Shown here one piece after another: positions 32,598-41,597 of a stretch of DNA of 47,213 nt. The notes under the pieces were generated by a model that did no database searches, was not told where the DNA came from, and was given only the letters and a program-made list of their open reading frames with translations. Every line of letters begins with the position of its first letter. Position 1 is the first letter of the stretch. The position numbers and the translations under genes were made by a program. The stretch is from Verrucomicrobiota bacterium (GTDB lineage: Bacteria; Chlamydiota; Chlamydiia; Chlamydiales; JAAKFR01). Location: the NCBI GenBank assembly GCA_018239815.1, contig JAFEGP010000022.1, positions 1 through 47,213 on the forward strand, in the 5' to 3' direction.

Positions 32598-34700
32598 ATG
32601 TTTAAACTATCGAGATATTTTTTTATACTTTTTGCAAGTGTAGGTCTGTTGGCCGCAGCTCCTTTAGCGCATGCTGCTCCTAACCAGCCTATGAGTCACC
32701 AGGTCAGCGTAGCCCAACCAGTCTCCGCTTCCTTGCTCTCTGAACAAACATCCATCGCTCCAGGAGAGCCTTTTTGGGTAGGTGTTCAGCTAAAAATGGA
32801 ACAAGGTTGGGATACTTATTGGATGAATCCAGGTGATGCCGGCTTTCCTACTCAAATTGAATGGCAGCTACCTAAGGGATTCACAGCCAGCCAAATCTAT
32901 TGGCCAGCTCCTCAAAAATTTACTAGTGATCAAATGGTTGGTTTTGGATATGCCGATTCGGTGATGCTTTTAACAAAAATCACCCCTCCTAAAAATATTT
33001 CTGATCAAAATATAGATATTAAAGCTCATGTTTCCTGGCTAGCCTGTAAAGAATCCTGTGAGCCAGGGGAGGCTGATCTGGCTTTAGCCTTACCCATTCG
33101 TGCTCAAGCCGAAATCAATGCTTCCACAGAAGCACAATTTGCCCAAGCTAAAGCAGCGCTACCCAGAGAAGCTACAGTGCAAGTGCAAGCTAAAGGAGAT
33201 AATCTTATTTTGAATTTTCAGCATGAAGGCCCTATAGGTTCGGCTCAATTTTTTCCAGAACAGGGCTCAATGATTGATTATCTGGCTCCTCAAACGATGG
33301 ATCTAAGCAAAGGGGGCCTGTCTTTAAGTGTTAAACGTTCTGCTTTGAATGAAGTCTTGCCGGATCAGGTTAAAGGGGTGTTACTTTTCTTAGAAGAGGG
33401 GACAGGGATTCAACACGTGATACAGGTCGATTCTCAACTAGGTCAGCAGATGGCAGCTGAGCTCTCAGGTTTTTGGGTAGCTTTAGCTCTTGCTTTGGCA
33501 GGAGGGGTGATTTTGAATTTTATGCCGTGTGTGATGCCGGTGATTGCTCTTAAGATTTTTAGCTTTGTCAAAATGGCGCATGAAAAACGGGGACTGATTT
33601 TTAAACATGGGCTTGTTTTTACTTTGGGTGTTTTAGTTTCATTCTGGCTCTTGTCGGGTGCTTTATTACTTCTGCGTGCTTATGGGCAAAGCGTAGGCTG
33701 GGGCTTCCAGTTACAAGAACCTGTTTTTGTTGTGATCCTAGCTTCTATTTTGTTTTTGTTAGGCTTAAGTCTGTTTGGTTTGTTTGAATTTGGAACGTCT
33801 TTAATGGCTGTGGGACAAAACTCATCTCGAGGGAAATCCCCTTTGGTAAGTTCATTTATGAGTGGGGTGTTAGCAACATTGGTTGCAACGCCATGCACAG
33901 GGCCTTTACTGGGACCAGCTCTTGGATTTGCCATGACGCTTGCTCCTTTCAAAGCCCTCATGATTTTTACAGCTATGGGATTAGGGATGGCTTCTCCTTA
34001 CCTGTTATTCGCTGCTTTCCCCAGACTGGTAAAATTTTTGCCTAAACCAGGCAACTGGATGATTGTCTTTAAGCAGATTATGGGCTTTATAATGATGGCA
34101 ACAGTAGCCTGGTTGGTATGGGTTTTTGGAGCTCAAACAAGCAACCTAGCTACCTTTGTACTCCTTCTAGCTCTGCTTGTCATGGCAATAGGAGGATGGA
34201 TTTTTGGACAATGGGGAGCTCCTACACGTAAAAAAAGAACACGCTATATCGCTAAGGCGATCGCAGCCCTTCTTATTGTATTTGCTGGAGTTCAAGCTAT
34301 GAAAGTGGCAAAAACCAGCTCCTCTACTGAGATTGTGCAACAAATCAAGGAAGGATGGGAGCGTTATAGTCCAGAAAAAGTAGCTGCTTTCCAGGCAGAG
34401 GGTAAAACAGTGTTTGTGGATTTCACAGCTAAATGGTGTTTGATTTGCCAGGCAAATAAGGTTGTCTTGCATTCCTCAGAGGTTGAAAAATTATTCAAGG
34501 CTCATGGAGTCATTGTCATGGAAGCAGATTGGACAAAGAAAGATCCTGTGATTACCAAGCAACTTGAGCGTTTAGGTCGTACAGGAGTGCCCGTCTACGC
34601 TTTGTATCCTCCTGAGGAAGGTGCAGAACCTTACATCTTACCTCAAACGCTCAGTGGTAATATTTTAAGCGAGTATATGGTTAAAGTAGATGCTCGTTGA
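32598..34700 (+). CDS. dsbD: thiol:disulfide interchange protein DsbD (ScsB-like)
   Basis: A 700-residue inner-membrane reductase that carries electrons from cytoplasmic thioredoxin to the periplasm. It has a signal peptide (MFKLSRYFFILFASVGLLAA), then a periplasmic N-terminal domain with a C-x(3)-C pair (LACKESCEPGEA) as in ScsB-type proteins. The core has about eight membrane helices, with the redox cysteines in FMPCVMPVIALKIF and VATPCTGPLLGP. A C-terminal thioredoxin-like domain carries WCLIC (W613, C614, C617). The ATG at 32598 has a GGGAG box 6 nt upstream; a TTG at 32577 is an alternative. It overlaps tatD by 11 nt. It probably supports the cysteine-rich chlamydial envelope. Confidence 0.93.
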   Translation: MFKLSRYFFILFASVGLLAAAPLAHAAPNQPMSHQVSVAQPVSASLLSEQTSIAPGEPFWVGVQLKMEQGWDTYWMNPGDAGFPTQIEWQLPKGFTASQIYWPAPQKFTSDQMVGFGYADSVMLLTKITPPKNISDQNIDIKAHVSWLACKESCEPGEADLALALPIRAQAEINASTEAQFAQAKAALPREATVQVQAKGDNLILNFQHEGPIGSAQFFPEQGSMIDYLAPQTMDLSKGGLSLSVKRSALNEVLPDQVKGVLLFLEEGTGIQHVIQVDSQLGQQMAAELSGFWVALALALAGGVILNFMPCVMPVIALKIFSFVKMAHEKRGLIFKHGLVFTLGVLVSFWLLSGALLLLRAYGQSVGWGFQLQEPVFVVILASILFLLGLSLFGLFEFGTSLMAVGQNSSRGKSPLVSSFMSGVLATLVATPCTGPLLGPALGFAMTLAPFKALMIFTAMGLGMASPYLLFAAFPRLVKFLPKPGNWMIVFKQIMGFIMMATVAWLVWVFGAQTSNLATFVLLLALLVMAIGGWIFGQWGAPTRKKRTRYIAKAIAALLIVFAGVQAMKVAKTSSSTEIVQQIKEGWERYSPEKVAAFQAEGKTVFVDFTAKWCLICQANKVVLHSSEVEKLFKAHGVIVMEADWTKKDPVITKQLERLGRTGVPVYALYPPEEGAEPYILPQTLSGNILSEYMVKVDAR

Positions 34701-35460
34701 TTCGCATGCCCATCTCGCTCATGAGGGCTATCTAGAATCGCTTGATGTGTTGCTTGCTCGTGCCCAAACAGCAGGAGTGTCACGCATTATCAATATTTCA
34801 ACAAGTTTGGAAGAATTAGAGCAGGCTTTAAGTAAATTTAAAGCCTGCTCTTGGATTGATCATGCGTGCGCAATTACACCTCAGGATGTAGCTCAACTAG
34901 GAGAATTGCAATTTGAAGCCATCGCTGCTTATGCAAGAAAAGGGGCTCTTATTGCAATAGGTGAAACAGGTTTAGATTACTATTACACTCAAGAAACTAA
35001 GTTTCTGCAGAAAGATTTTTTAAAGCGTTATTTGGCCTTGGCCAGACAGTGTCACTTACCCGTTATCATTCATTGTCGAGATGCTTTTAAGGATTTTTTT
35101 TCTGTTTTGGATGAAGTGGAGCCTGTAAGAGGTGTATTGCACTGTTTTACCGGCACCCTGGAAGATGCCCAAGAGCTTATAAATAGAGATTGGATGTTAT
35201 CTGTAAGTGGGATTGTCACATTCAAAAAAAGTGAAGTCTTGCAACAAGTCGCTAAATGGGTTCCTTTAGATCATCTTTTAATAGAGACAGACGCCCCTTA
35301 TTTAGCTCCACAACCGTTTCGTGGCAAACCAAATGAACCTTCCTATCTTGTCCATACAGCAAAATTTATTGCTCAGTTAAGGGGTATCACCTTTGAAGAA
35401 CTAGCTGCATCTACAACAGCTAATGCTACAAAATTATTCGGGCCCTCCAAAGCATGTTAA
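34690..35460 (+). CDS. tatD: TatD-family metal-dependent hydrolase
   Basis: A 256-residue TIM-barrel hydrolase with DNase activity in studied relatives. The metal-binding motif is at the very start (MLVDSHAHLAH), followed by GETGLDYYY, VIIHCRDA, and ETDAPYLAPQPFRGKPNEP, which are the TatD signatures. It starts 11 nt inside dsbD, and the dsbD-tatD-sdhC order is conserved in chlamydiae. The physiological substrate is not known; nucleic-acid repair or turnover is the usual proposal. Confidence 0.93.
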   Translation: MLVDSHAHLAHEGYLESLDVLLARAQTAGVSRIINISTSLEELEQALSKFKACSWIDHACAITPQDVAQLGELQFEAIAAYARKGALIAIGETGLDYYYTQETKFLQKDFLKRYLALARQCHLPVIIHCRDAFKDFFSVLDEVEPVRGVLHCFTGTLEDAQELINRDWMLSVSGIVTFKKSEVLQQVAKWVPLDHLLIETDAPYLAPQPFRGKPNEPSYLVHTAKFIAQLRGITFEELAASTTANATKLFGPSKAC

Positions 35461-35561
35461 GGTTCATTAAAAATATTTTTTTCGAATAAGCTAAGAAAAT
35501 TCAAGAAAATTTCCTGCTTTTTAGCTATGATCCCGACGAGTTCTCAAAAAAAGGAATTGCC

Positions 35562-36536
35562 ATGGAGGAAAAAGAGCCTACCATCCAAGCGCGTCTTCCT
35601 TATGCCTTTATCATGCGTCGGTTGCATTCTCTGCTGGGCTTATGGTTGATCATCTATTTGCTAGAACATCTTTTCGTGAACGCACAGGCTGCTTTTTTTT
35701 CCCCAGATCATCCTTCTAAATTTATCAATATTGTTAACGCTTTCCATTCTATTGCTTATCTAAAAGTTGTGGAGGTAGTCTTTTTAGCTTTGCCCTTTCT
35801 CATTCATGGGATATGGGGAATGCGATATGCCTATACAAGCCGTTTTAATTCCTTTAACAACAAAGGGACTTCTCCTTCTTTACCAGAATATCCCAAAAAT
35901 CGTGCTTTCACTTGGCAACGCCTTAGCGCTTGGTTTCTTGTTTTAGCAATTTGTGCACACGTTGTTCAAATGCGTTTTATGCAAGCTCCTAGAGATATCT
36001 ATGAGGGGCAAACTCAGCATTATTTAGTGCGTATCGAGGAAGACCCAGGTTTAAATAAATTGGCTTCACAGCTTCAAGCAAGGGTATATACAGCTACCGA
36101 GATCGCAGCTTATTGGCAAAAATTAGAAGAAAACAAACTTCACATGGATGAGCATGTCCAAGACGCTACATATTACGTGCAGCTAAATTCTCATTTAGAT
36201 GAACTGCAATGGCTTAAAAAGGCGGAACAACAGCATTTAAAACCCGGACAAGTGTTAGTTGATGCGCCTAGTGCAGGTAGCGCTTTTTTACTTGTCTTAC
36301 GTGATACGTTTAAAAGTCCTATTATGGTCGTACTCTACTCTATTTTTGTCTTAGCAGCTAGTTTTCATGCTGCTCATGGTTTGTGGACGGCTATGATCAG
36401 TTGGGGCGTAACATTAAGCCAACGTTCGCAGCAATGGATGCGTTATGTGACGCATACGCTTATGTTTGTATTAGTGATCTTAGGGTGGACTGCCATTTGG
36501 GGGTTATATTGGCGGTTTTTATTTCAGAGTATATAG
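35562..36536 (+). CDS. sdhC: succinate dehydrogenase cytochrome b subunit
   Basis: This is the membrane anchor of complex II, binding haem b and passing electrons to quinone. The 324-residue protein has five hydrophobic segments (about residues 22-45, 65-90, 120-140, 250-275 and 290-320), the arrangement of the single-subunit (type B, Bacillus-like) SdhC, so no SdhD is expected and none is seen. Histidines in RRLHSLLGLWLI, EHLFVNAQ, FHSIAYL and HAAHGLW are candidates for haem ligands. A periplasmic insert of about 90 residues (145-235) is larger than usual. AAGGA lies 8 nt before the ATG. sdhA follows after 9 nt. Confidence 0.88.
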   Translation: MEEKEPTIQARLPYAFIMRRLHSLLGLWLIIYLLEHLFVNAQAAFFSPDHPSKFINIVNAFHSIAYLKVVEVVFLALPFLIHGIWGMRYAYTSRFNSFNNKGTSPSLPEYPKNRAFTWQRLSAWFLVLAICAHVVQMRFMQAPRDIYEGQTQHYLVRIEEDPGLNKLASQLQARVYTATEIAAYWQKLEENKLHMDEHVQDATYYVQLNSHLDELQWLKKAEQQHLKPGQVLVDAPSAGSAFLLVLRDTFKSPIMVVLYSIFVLAASFHAAHGLWTAMISWGVTLSQRSQQWMRYVTHTLMFVLVILGWTAIWGLYWRFLFQSI

Positions 36537-36545
36537 GGATTAAGC

Positions 36546-38429
36546 ATGCAATATCAACGTAAAGTCATTGTTGTAGGGGGTGGTTTAGCAGGATTAGCTG
36601 CAACGATGAGACTTACTGAGTTAGGTTATCACGTAAAACTTATTTCTTTAACAAAAGTCAAACGCTCACATTCTGTATGTGCTCAAGGTGGTATCAACGC
36701 TGCTTTAAATCTTCAAGAAGCTGATGATTCTGTTTTCTTGCATGCTTATGACACGATCAAAGGAGGAGATTTTTTAGCACATCAACCAGCCGTTCTGGAG
36801 ATGTGCATGGCTGCTCCTCATATCATTCAAATGATGGATAGATTTGGCTGTCCTTTTAATCGCACTGAATCTGGTCATTTGGATGCCCGTCGTTTTGGGG
36901 GTACGTTATATCATCGTACTGTGTTTTGTGGAGCTTCTACAGGTCAACAGCTGCTTTATACATTGGACGAACAAGTAAGAAGACAGGAAGTTAAGGGTCT
37001 GGTAGAGAAAAAAGAACACCATGAATTTATGAGGCTAGTACAAGACAATGAAGGCAAGACACGAGGTCTTGTCATCATGAACTTATTTAACCAAAAGTTA
37101 GAAACTTTAAAAGCAGATGCCGTTGTTTTTGCAACGGGCGGTGCTGGAGTTATTTTTCGTCAAAGCACTAACTCTACGTTTTGTACAGGTGCAGCAAATG
37201 GACGTCTTTTCATGCAGGGGATGACCTATGCTAACGGAGAATTTATTCAAGTCCATCCCACAGCTATACCAGGACAGGATAAATTAAGATTGATTTCTGA
37301 ATCTGTACGTGGAGAAGGTGGAAGAATTTGGGTTTATGGGGATAGTTCTAAAACCATGCTCGATCCGCAAGGCAAGCAAGTAAGCTGTGGCGTGACAGGT
37401 GAACCTTGGTATTTTCTAGAACAGTTTTATCCCGCTTACGGTAATTTGGTCGGCAGAGATATAGGTTCTAGAACAATTTTGCGTGTTTGTAAACTGGGCT
37501 TAGGCGTGGAAGGACAAAATCAAGTCTATCTCGATATCACGCAGATCCCAGCAGAACGTCAATCTAAACTTGAAGCTGTTTTGGACATCTATAAAAAATT
37601 TACAGGGGATGACCCTCGTAAAGTTCCCATGAAAATCTTCCCTGCAGTGCATTATACCATGGGAGGAGCGTGGGTGGATTGGCCTGCTGCAGATGATCCA
37701 GACCGTCATCAACGTTATCGCCATATGACAAATATTCCAGGATGTTTTAATTGCGGAGAATCTGATTATCAATATCATGGGGCCAATCGATTGGGTGCAA
37801 ATTCATTGCTATCTTGCATCTATAGTGGTCTTGTTGCTGCAGAAGAAATTCCCAAATATTTACAAAGTTTGGAACATGAAAATGCAGCTATTTCCTCCAC
37901 TTTATTTTCTCAAGTTCTTAAGCAGGAAGAACAAGTAGTTGTAAATATGCTCAAGCGTCATGGTTCTGAAAATGTGCATCAACTTCATGAAGAGCTTGCT
38001 AGTTGGATGGTAAGAAATGTCACAGTGGAGCGTAAGAATGCTGATCTTGTTAAAACTATGGAGAAAATCAAAGAAATCCGAGAGCGTTTGAATAATATTT
38101 CCTTAGATGATCAAGGACAGTTTGCAAATCAAACCTTACAGTTTGCTTTGCAATTTCAACCCATGTTGGAACTAGCTCTTGTTATCACTAAAGGCGCTCT
38201 TTTAAGGGAAGAATCGCGAGGCGCTCATTTTAAAGAAGGGTTATGCAGAGACGATGAACATTGGCTTAAAACAACACTTGCCACTTATCAATGTGATGAA
38301 CCCCAAATCAGCTATACTCCTGTTGATACTCGACATTTTTCTCCTGAATTACGGGATTATACTAAAGTGAAAGAGGGACATCCCGAACCTAAAAATGTAC
38401 CACTTGAGAAGATTCGCTTGCCTGTTTGA
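36546..38429 (+). CDS. sdhA: succinate dehydrogenase flavoprotein subunit
   Basis: The catalytic subunit oxidises succinate to fumarate and carries covalently bound FAD. The 627-residue sequence has the dinucleotide motif VVGGGLAGLAATM near residue 9, the flavinylation motif RSHSVCAQGGINAAL (FAD-linked His), the active-site region VHPTAIPGQDKL, and the HYTMGGAWVDW substrate-binding segment. AGGG lies 7 nt before the ATG. It is separated from sdhB by 147 nt that contain a hairpin, unusual for subunits of one complex. Confidence 0.96.
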   Translation: MQYQRKVIVVGGGLAGLAATMRLTELGYHVKLISLTKVKRSHSVCAQGGINAALNLQEADDSVFLHAYDTIKGGDFLAHQPAVLEMCMAAPHIIQMMDRFGCPFNRTESGHLDARRFGGTLYHRTVFCGASTGQQLLYTLDEQVRRQEVKGLVEKKEHHEFMRLVQDNEGKTRGLVIMNLFNQKLETLKADAVVFATGGAGVIFRQSTNSTFCTGAANGRLFMQGMTYANGEFIQVHPTAIPGQDKLRLISESVRGEGGRIWVYGDSSKTMLDPQGKQVSCGVTGEPWYFLEQFYPAYGNLVGRDIGSRTILRVCKLGLGVEGQNQVYLDITQIPAERQSKLEAVLDIYKKFTGDDPRKVPMKIFPAVHYTMGGAWVDWPAADDPDRHQRYRHMTNIPGCFNCGESDYQYHGANRLGANSLLSCIYSGLVAAEEIPKYLQSLEHENAAISSTLFSQVLKQEEQVVVNMLKRHGSENVHQLHEELASWMVRNVTVERKNADLVKTMEKIKEIRERLNNISLDDQGQFANQTLQFALQFQPMLELALVITKGALLREESRGAHFKEGLCRDDEHWLKTTLATYQCDEPQISYTPVDTRHFSPELRDYTKVKEGHPEPKNVPLEKIRLPV

Positions 38430-38476
38430 AATTATTTAAAATTTCTTAGTTAAAGATGTTAGGATGTTTTTTTAAA

Positions 38477-38506
38477 CAATTTTCTGGACACTGCCCAGAA
38501 AAATTG
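38477..38506 (+). promoter_or_regulatory. hairpin in the sdhA-sdhB gap
   Basis: CAATTTTCTGG (38477-38487) pairs with CCAGAAAAATTG (38495-38506) around a 7-nt loop, with one bulged A. No U-run follows, so it is not a standard terminator. It may set the relative level of sdhB by stabilising the upstream sdhCA mRNA or by pausing transcription. Confidence 0.5.
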
Positions 38507-38576
38507 GATAGTGTTCTAAATAAGATCGAATCCTGTGAAAACATAGTGGTCTTTTAATTAAAGGAATAAAAAAGAT

Positions 38577-39341
38577 TTGGATCGTTTTCTTCTTAAAATC
38601 TATCGCGGAACACCTGGCAAACAATATTGGGAGGAATTTGAGCTTCCCCTACGTCCTGCAGAAAATGTCATCAGCGCGTTAATGGCAATTCAAAAAGACC
38701 CCATCAATCGCAAAGGAGAGCGTGTGACTCCTATTGCTTGGGAACAAGGGTGTTTAGAAGAGGTGTGTGGTTCCTGTTCTATGTTGGTGAATGGTCATCC
38801 TCGACAAGCTTGCACAACCTTGATCCATAAGCTTGTAGCTCAGACCGGCAAAGATGTTGTGACACTGGCCCCTTTTACCAAATTTCCACTTGTACGTGAT
38901 TTAATCGTTGATCGTTCAAGTATGTTTGAGAGTCTCAAAAAAGTGCAGGGATGGATTGAGGCAGGCAACTCTCAACAGGAAGGTTATGGTCCGTTGGTTG
39001 CTCCTGATCAACAAGAACTCATGTACAGTTTATCCAATTGTATGACATGCGGTTGTTGTTTAGAAGCTTGCCCACAAATGAACAATAGGTCTAAATTCAT
39101 AGGAGCAGCTGCAATCTCTCAGGTGAGATTATTTAATGCGCACCCTACTTCAGAAAAACAAAAGCATGAGCGCTTACACATCATGATGGAAGAAGGGGGA
39201 ATAAGCGACTGCGGTAATGCTCAAAATTGTGTAAAAGTGTGTCCCAAAAAGATTCCTTTAACAGATAGTATTGCTGAAATTGGCCGAGATGTAACTTTAC
39301 AAGCTATAAAAGATGTCTTCAGTTTTCACAATCGAGAATAG
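38577..39341 (+). CDS. sdhB: succinate dehydrogenase iron-sulfur subunit
   Basis: This 254-residue subunit passes electrons from FAD to haem b and quinone through three Fe-S clusters. The [2Fe-2S] ligands are in a C-x4-C-x2-C-x11-C array (CLEEVCGSCSMLVNGHPRQA then C), the [4Fe-4S] ligands are in CMTCGCCLEACPQMN, and the last set is in CGNAQNCVKVCPKKIP. The start must be TTG at 38577: an in-frame stop lies just upstream at 38559, and the first in-frame ATG would remove the first strands of the ferredoxin domain. The AAGGA box is 11 nt away, so initiation is probably weak. Confidence 0.94.
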   Translation: MDRFLLKIYRGTPGKQYWEEFELPLRPAENVISALMAIQKDPINRKGERVTPIAWEQGCLEEVCGSCSMLVNGHPRQACTTLIHKLVAQTGKDVVTLAPFTKFPLVRDLIVDRSSMFESLKKVQGWIEAGNSQQEGYGPLVAPDQQELMYSLSNCMTCGCCLEACPQMNNRSKFIGAAAISQVRLFNAHPTSEKQKHERLHIMMEEGGISDCGNAQNCVKVCPKKIPLTDSIAEIGRDVTLQAIKDVFSFHNRE

Positions 39342-40842
39342 ATACCGGCCTTCTTACTTTGCCTTGCTTATCTATCTTTTACTTTTAAAAGCAGTGGTCA
39401 TGGGATTGATCATTGCTGCTTATAATATTCATCTTTCTCCAGATGAAGCTCAGTATTGGATGTGGAGCCAGCAGCTGGACTGGGGATATTATAGCAAACC
39501 CCCAGCTATTGCTTGGCAAATTTGGATGACAACTTTGGTGTTTGGTCATCAAGAATTTGGAGTAAGAGTCGGTTCTATCATTATTGGATTTTTATTGGTG
39601 CTTACAGTGTATCATTTGGCTCAAAGTTGCCGTTTGAGTGAAAGAGTTAGTTTCTGGGCAGCTGTTGTAATGGCTTTTTCTCCTATCGGGATCTTTTTTT
39701 CATTTGCTGCCACTACAGATCCTGGTGCAACCTTATTTTTGACATTGGCTATTGCAGAAATTGCACGAGGATTAGAAGAAGAGCAGCAACCACGCTATGC
39801 GTTAGCTGGCGTATGGATTTTATTGGGAGCTCTTTATAAATGGACGACCTATATTCTATGGCCCATCACCTTTGTTATGATGCTTTTCCATCCTAAGCTT
39901 AGAAAACTATCTATCATCTGGGGTGTTTTAATTTCTTTACTAGCCTTGTTGCCTTCAGTTTATTGGAATGCTAGCCATGATTGGGCCACTTTTAAGCATG
40001 TGGGAGGCAACTTTTATCATCCGGGTCGTACAGGTAATGTGATAGATTTTCTTGCATCACAGATAGGGATTGTTTCTCCTATTCTGTTTGTTTTGCTTGT
40101 TGTGAGTTTCTTTTATTTAAAAAAGCCTTCTTTAGTTTATCTGAGCTTGTTTCCTTTCGTGATACTTTTTTATTTTGTGACTTCTTTTTTTAAGAAAATG
40201 CAACCTAATTGGGGAGACTATCTTTATCCTCCTGCAATGGTTCTTATTGCCTGGGTAGCTTTAGAAAAAATACGTTTAGGAAGGCTGTGGTTACATCTTG
40301 GAATTTGGTTGTCGATTATTGGAACATTTGTTGCTTTGAGTATTCCTTGGTTGCAGGAGCACAATGTTTTTTCTCAGCATCAGATTTCCTATAAAGCAAA
40401 TCCCTTTCGACAGAGTATGGGTTGGGAACGTTTAGGTCCTGCTCTGACACAAGCCGGTTATTGTGCTACAGCGGATACTTTTTTATTTGGTGATCGCTAT
40501 CAGACAACAAGCTTATTAAGTTTTTACGCTCCAGAAGACAATAGGACTTATTTTTTTAATCTCAATCAACAGAGAAAAAACCAGTTTTCTTATGGGATTA
40601 GAATGGAAGATTGTGAGGTAGGCAAGACAGGGTATTTTGTCGTTATTGAAAATGCTAAACCAGAGTCATTACATTGGTATGAGACATGTTATCCTGAAAA
40701 ATTACATCCTTATTTTGAGCAAGTCACGCATGTAGGTAATTACCCGCTTTTTACTGCTTACGGGAGAAATGTGAAATATGCCATGGTGTTTCGTTGTGAG
40801 CATTATTTAGGGACCTGTCCTAAGGACCCTGAAAAATACTAG
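39313..40842 (+). CDS. GT39-type polytopic membrane glycosyltransferase (PMT/ArnT-like)
   Basis: A 509-residue inner-membrane protein with about nine or ten hydrophobic segments. The first periplasmic loop carries the acidic motif HLSPDEAQYWMW followed by GYYSKPPAIAW, which marks lipid-phosphate-sugar-dependent transferases such as protein O-mannosyltransferases and ArnT. A second loop has TTDPGATLF. It would use polyprenyl-phosphate-linked sugar on the periplasmic side to modify lipid A, LPS or a protein. It starts 29 nt inside sdhB, so it is probably translated from the same mRNA although functionally unrelated. The acceptor is unknown. Confidence 0.85.
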   Translation: MSSVFTIENRYRPSYFALLIYLLLLKAVVMGLIIAAYNIHLSPDEAQYWMWSQQLDWGYYSKPPAIAWQIWMTTLVFGHQEFGVRVGSIIIGFLLVLTVYHLAQSCRLSERVSFWAAVVMAFSPIGIFFSFAATTDPGATLFLTLAIAEIARGLEEEQQPRYALAGVWILLGALYKWTTYILWPITFVMMLFHPKLRKLSIIWGVLISLLALLPSVYWNASHDWATFKHVGGNFYHPGRTGNVIDFLASQIGIVSPILFVLLVVSFFYLKKPSLVYLSLFPFVILFYFVTSFFKKMQPNWGDYLYPPAMVLIAWVALEKIRLGRLWLHLGIWLSIIGTFVALSIPWLQEHNVFSQHQISYKANPFRQSMGWERLGPALTQAGYCATADTFLFGDRYQTTSLLSFYAPEDNRTYFFNLNQQRKNQFSYGIRMEDCEVGKTGYFVVIENAKPESLHWYETCYPEKLHPYFEQVTHVGNYPLFTAYGRNVKYAMVFRCEHYLGTCPKDPEKY

Positions 40843-41522
40843 AGTTCCACCCAACAAGTTCCTTTACGATGTGGGCGTGTAAGAATAGTCTGAGGATGGA
40901 TGTATACAATTTCAGCGGGCAAGACTTGTTGAAGGTGTAACACCAGATCTTGAATCCACTGTTGTTTATCTGGGAAATGAGAAGAAAGTGTAGTTAAAAA
41001 TTCATGATGCTTGCGTTGAGCCCTATAAGCTGGACGACGCTGCGGAAGGGTTAGACATTGCATTTTTTCCTGGTCATAATCCCATAAAAAAGAAGTATGA
41101 TGGACCCATCGTTGTCTTTGTAAATATTGAGCATTGCCTCCAATTTTTAAGTCCCCTATGACATAGTCATTTTCAAGGAGTTCAAAATTTTTGGGGAAAA
41201 CAGGTGCATACAGGCGATGGCCTAATTCTAGCAAAGGACGAGGGGTTTGTTCTCCGTTGCCCAATAAAGTAACAAAAATAGTTTGAGAATCAATGTAAAC
41301 AGTGCCTCCTCCGCTATAACGCCTTACAATGGGCACGCCTCTTCTGTGTACTTCCTCATAATTTAATAACTGCTCAGCCTTGCCTGAAATTCCCATGACA
41401 ATAGCATCGGGGGCTCCGGTGTTAATAATACACCAATTCCCTTGGTCTGTGCGTAAAAGCGCCTCTTCAAGCTGTAACTGCTCAAAGATCGGAGTCTGAT
41501 GCAATATAAGAAGAGAAAACAT
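40839..41522 (-). CDS. lplA: lipoate-protein ligase A family protein
   Basis: A 227-residue lipoyl/octanoyl transferase-fold protein that attaches lipoate to E2 or H proteins. The family motif RRYSGGGTVYIDSQTIF is present (about residues 68-84), as is the lysine region GDLKIGGNAQYLQRQRWVHH used for adenylate formation. It is shorter than E. coli LplA (338) and lacks its C-terminal accessory domain, so activation by a separate partner or use of octanoyl-ACP cannot be excluded. It follows mnmG on the same strand after 75 nt and converges with the GT39 gene (4-nt overlap). The dnaB-mnmG-lplA neighbourhood is a chlamydial order. Confidence 0.85.
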   Translation of the reverse strand: MFSLLILHQTPIFEQLQLEEALLRTDQGNWCIINTGAPDAIVMGISGKAEQLLNYEEVHRRGVPIVRRYSGGGTVYIDSQTIFVTLLGNGEQTPRPLLELGHRLYAPVFPKNFELLENDYVIGDLKIGGNAQYLQRQRWVHHTSFLWDYDQEKMQCLTLPQRRPAYRAQRKHHEFLTTLSSHFPDKQQWIQDLVLHLQQVLPAEIVYIHPQTILTRPHRKGTCWVEL

Positions 41523-41597
41523 GTTCGGATATTGTAAAGAGTTTTTACATTCTTAGCAAGCGCGTGTAAAAACTCTATTTTACTTTAAAACAAAAGT

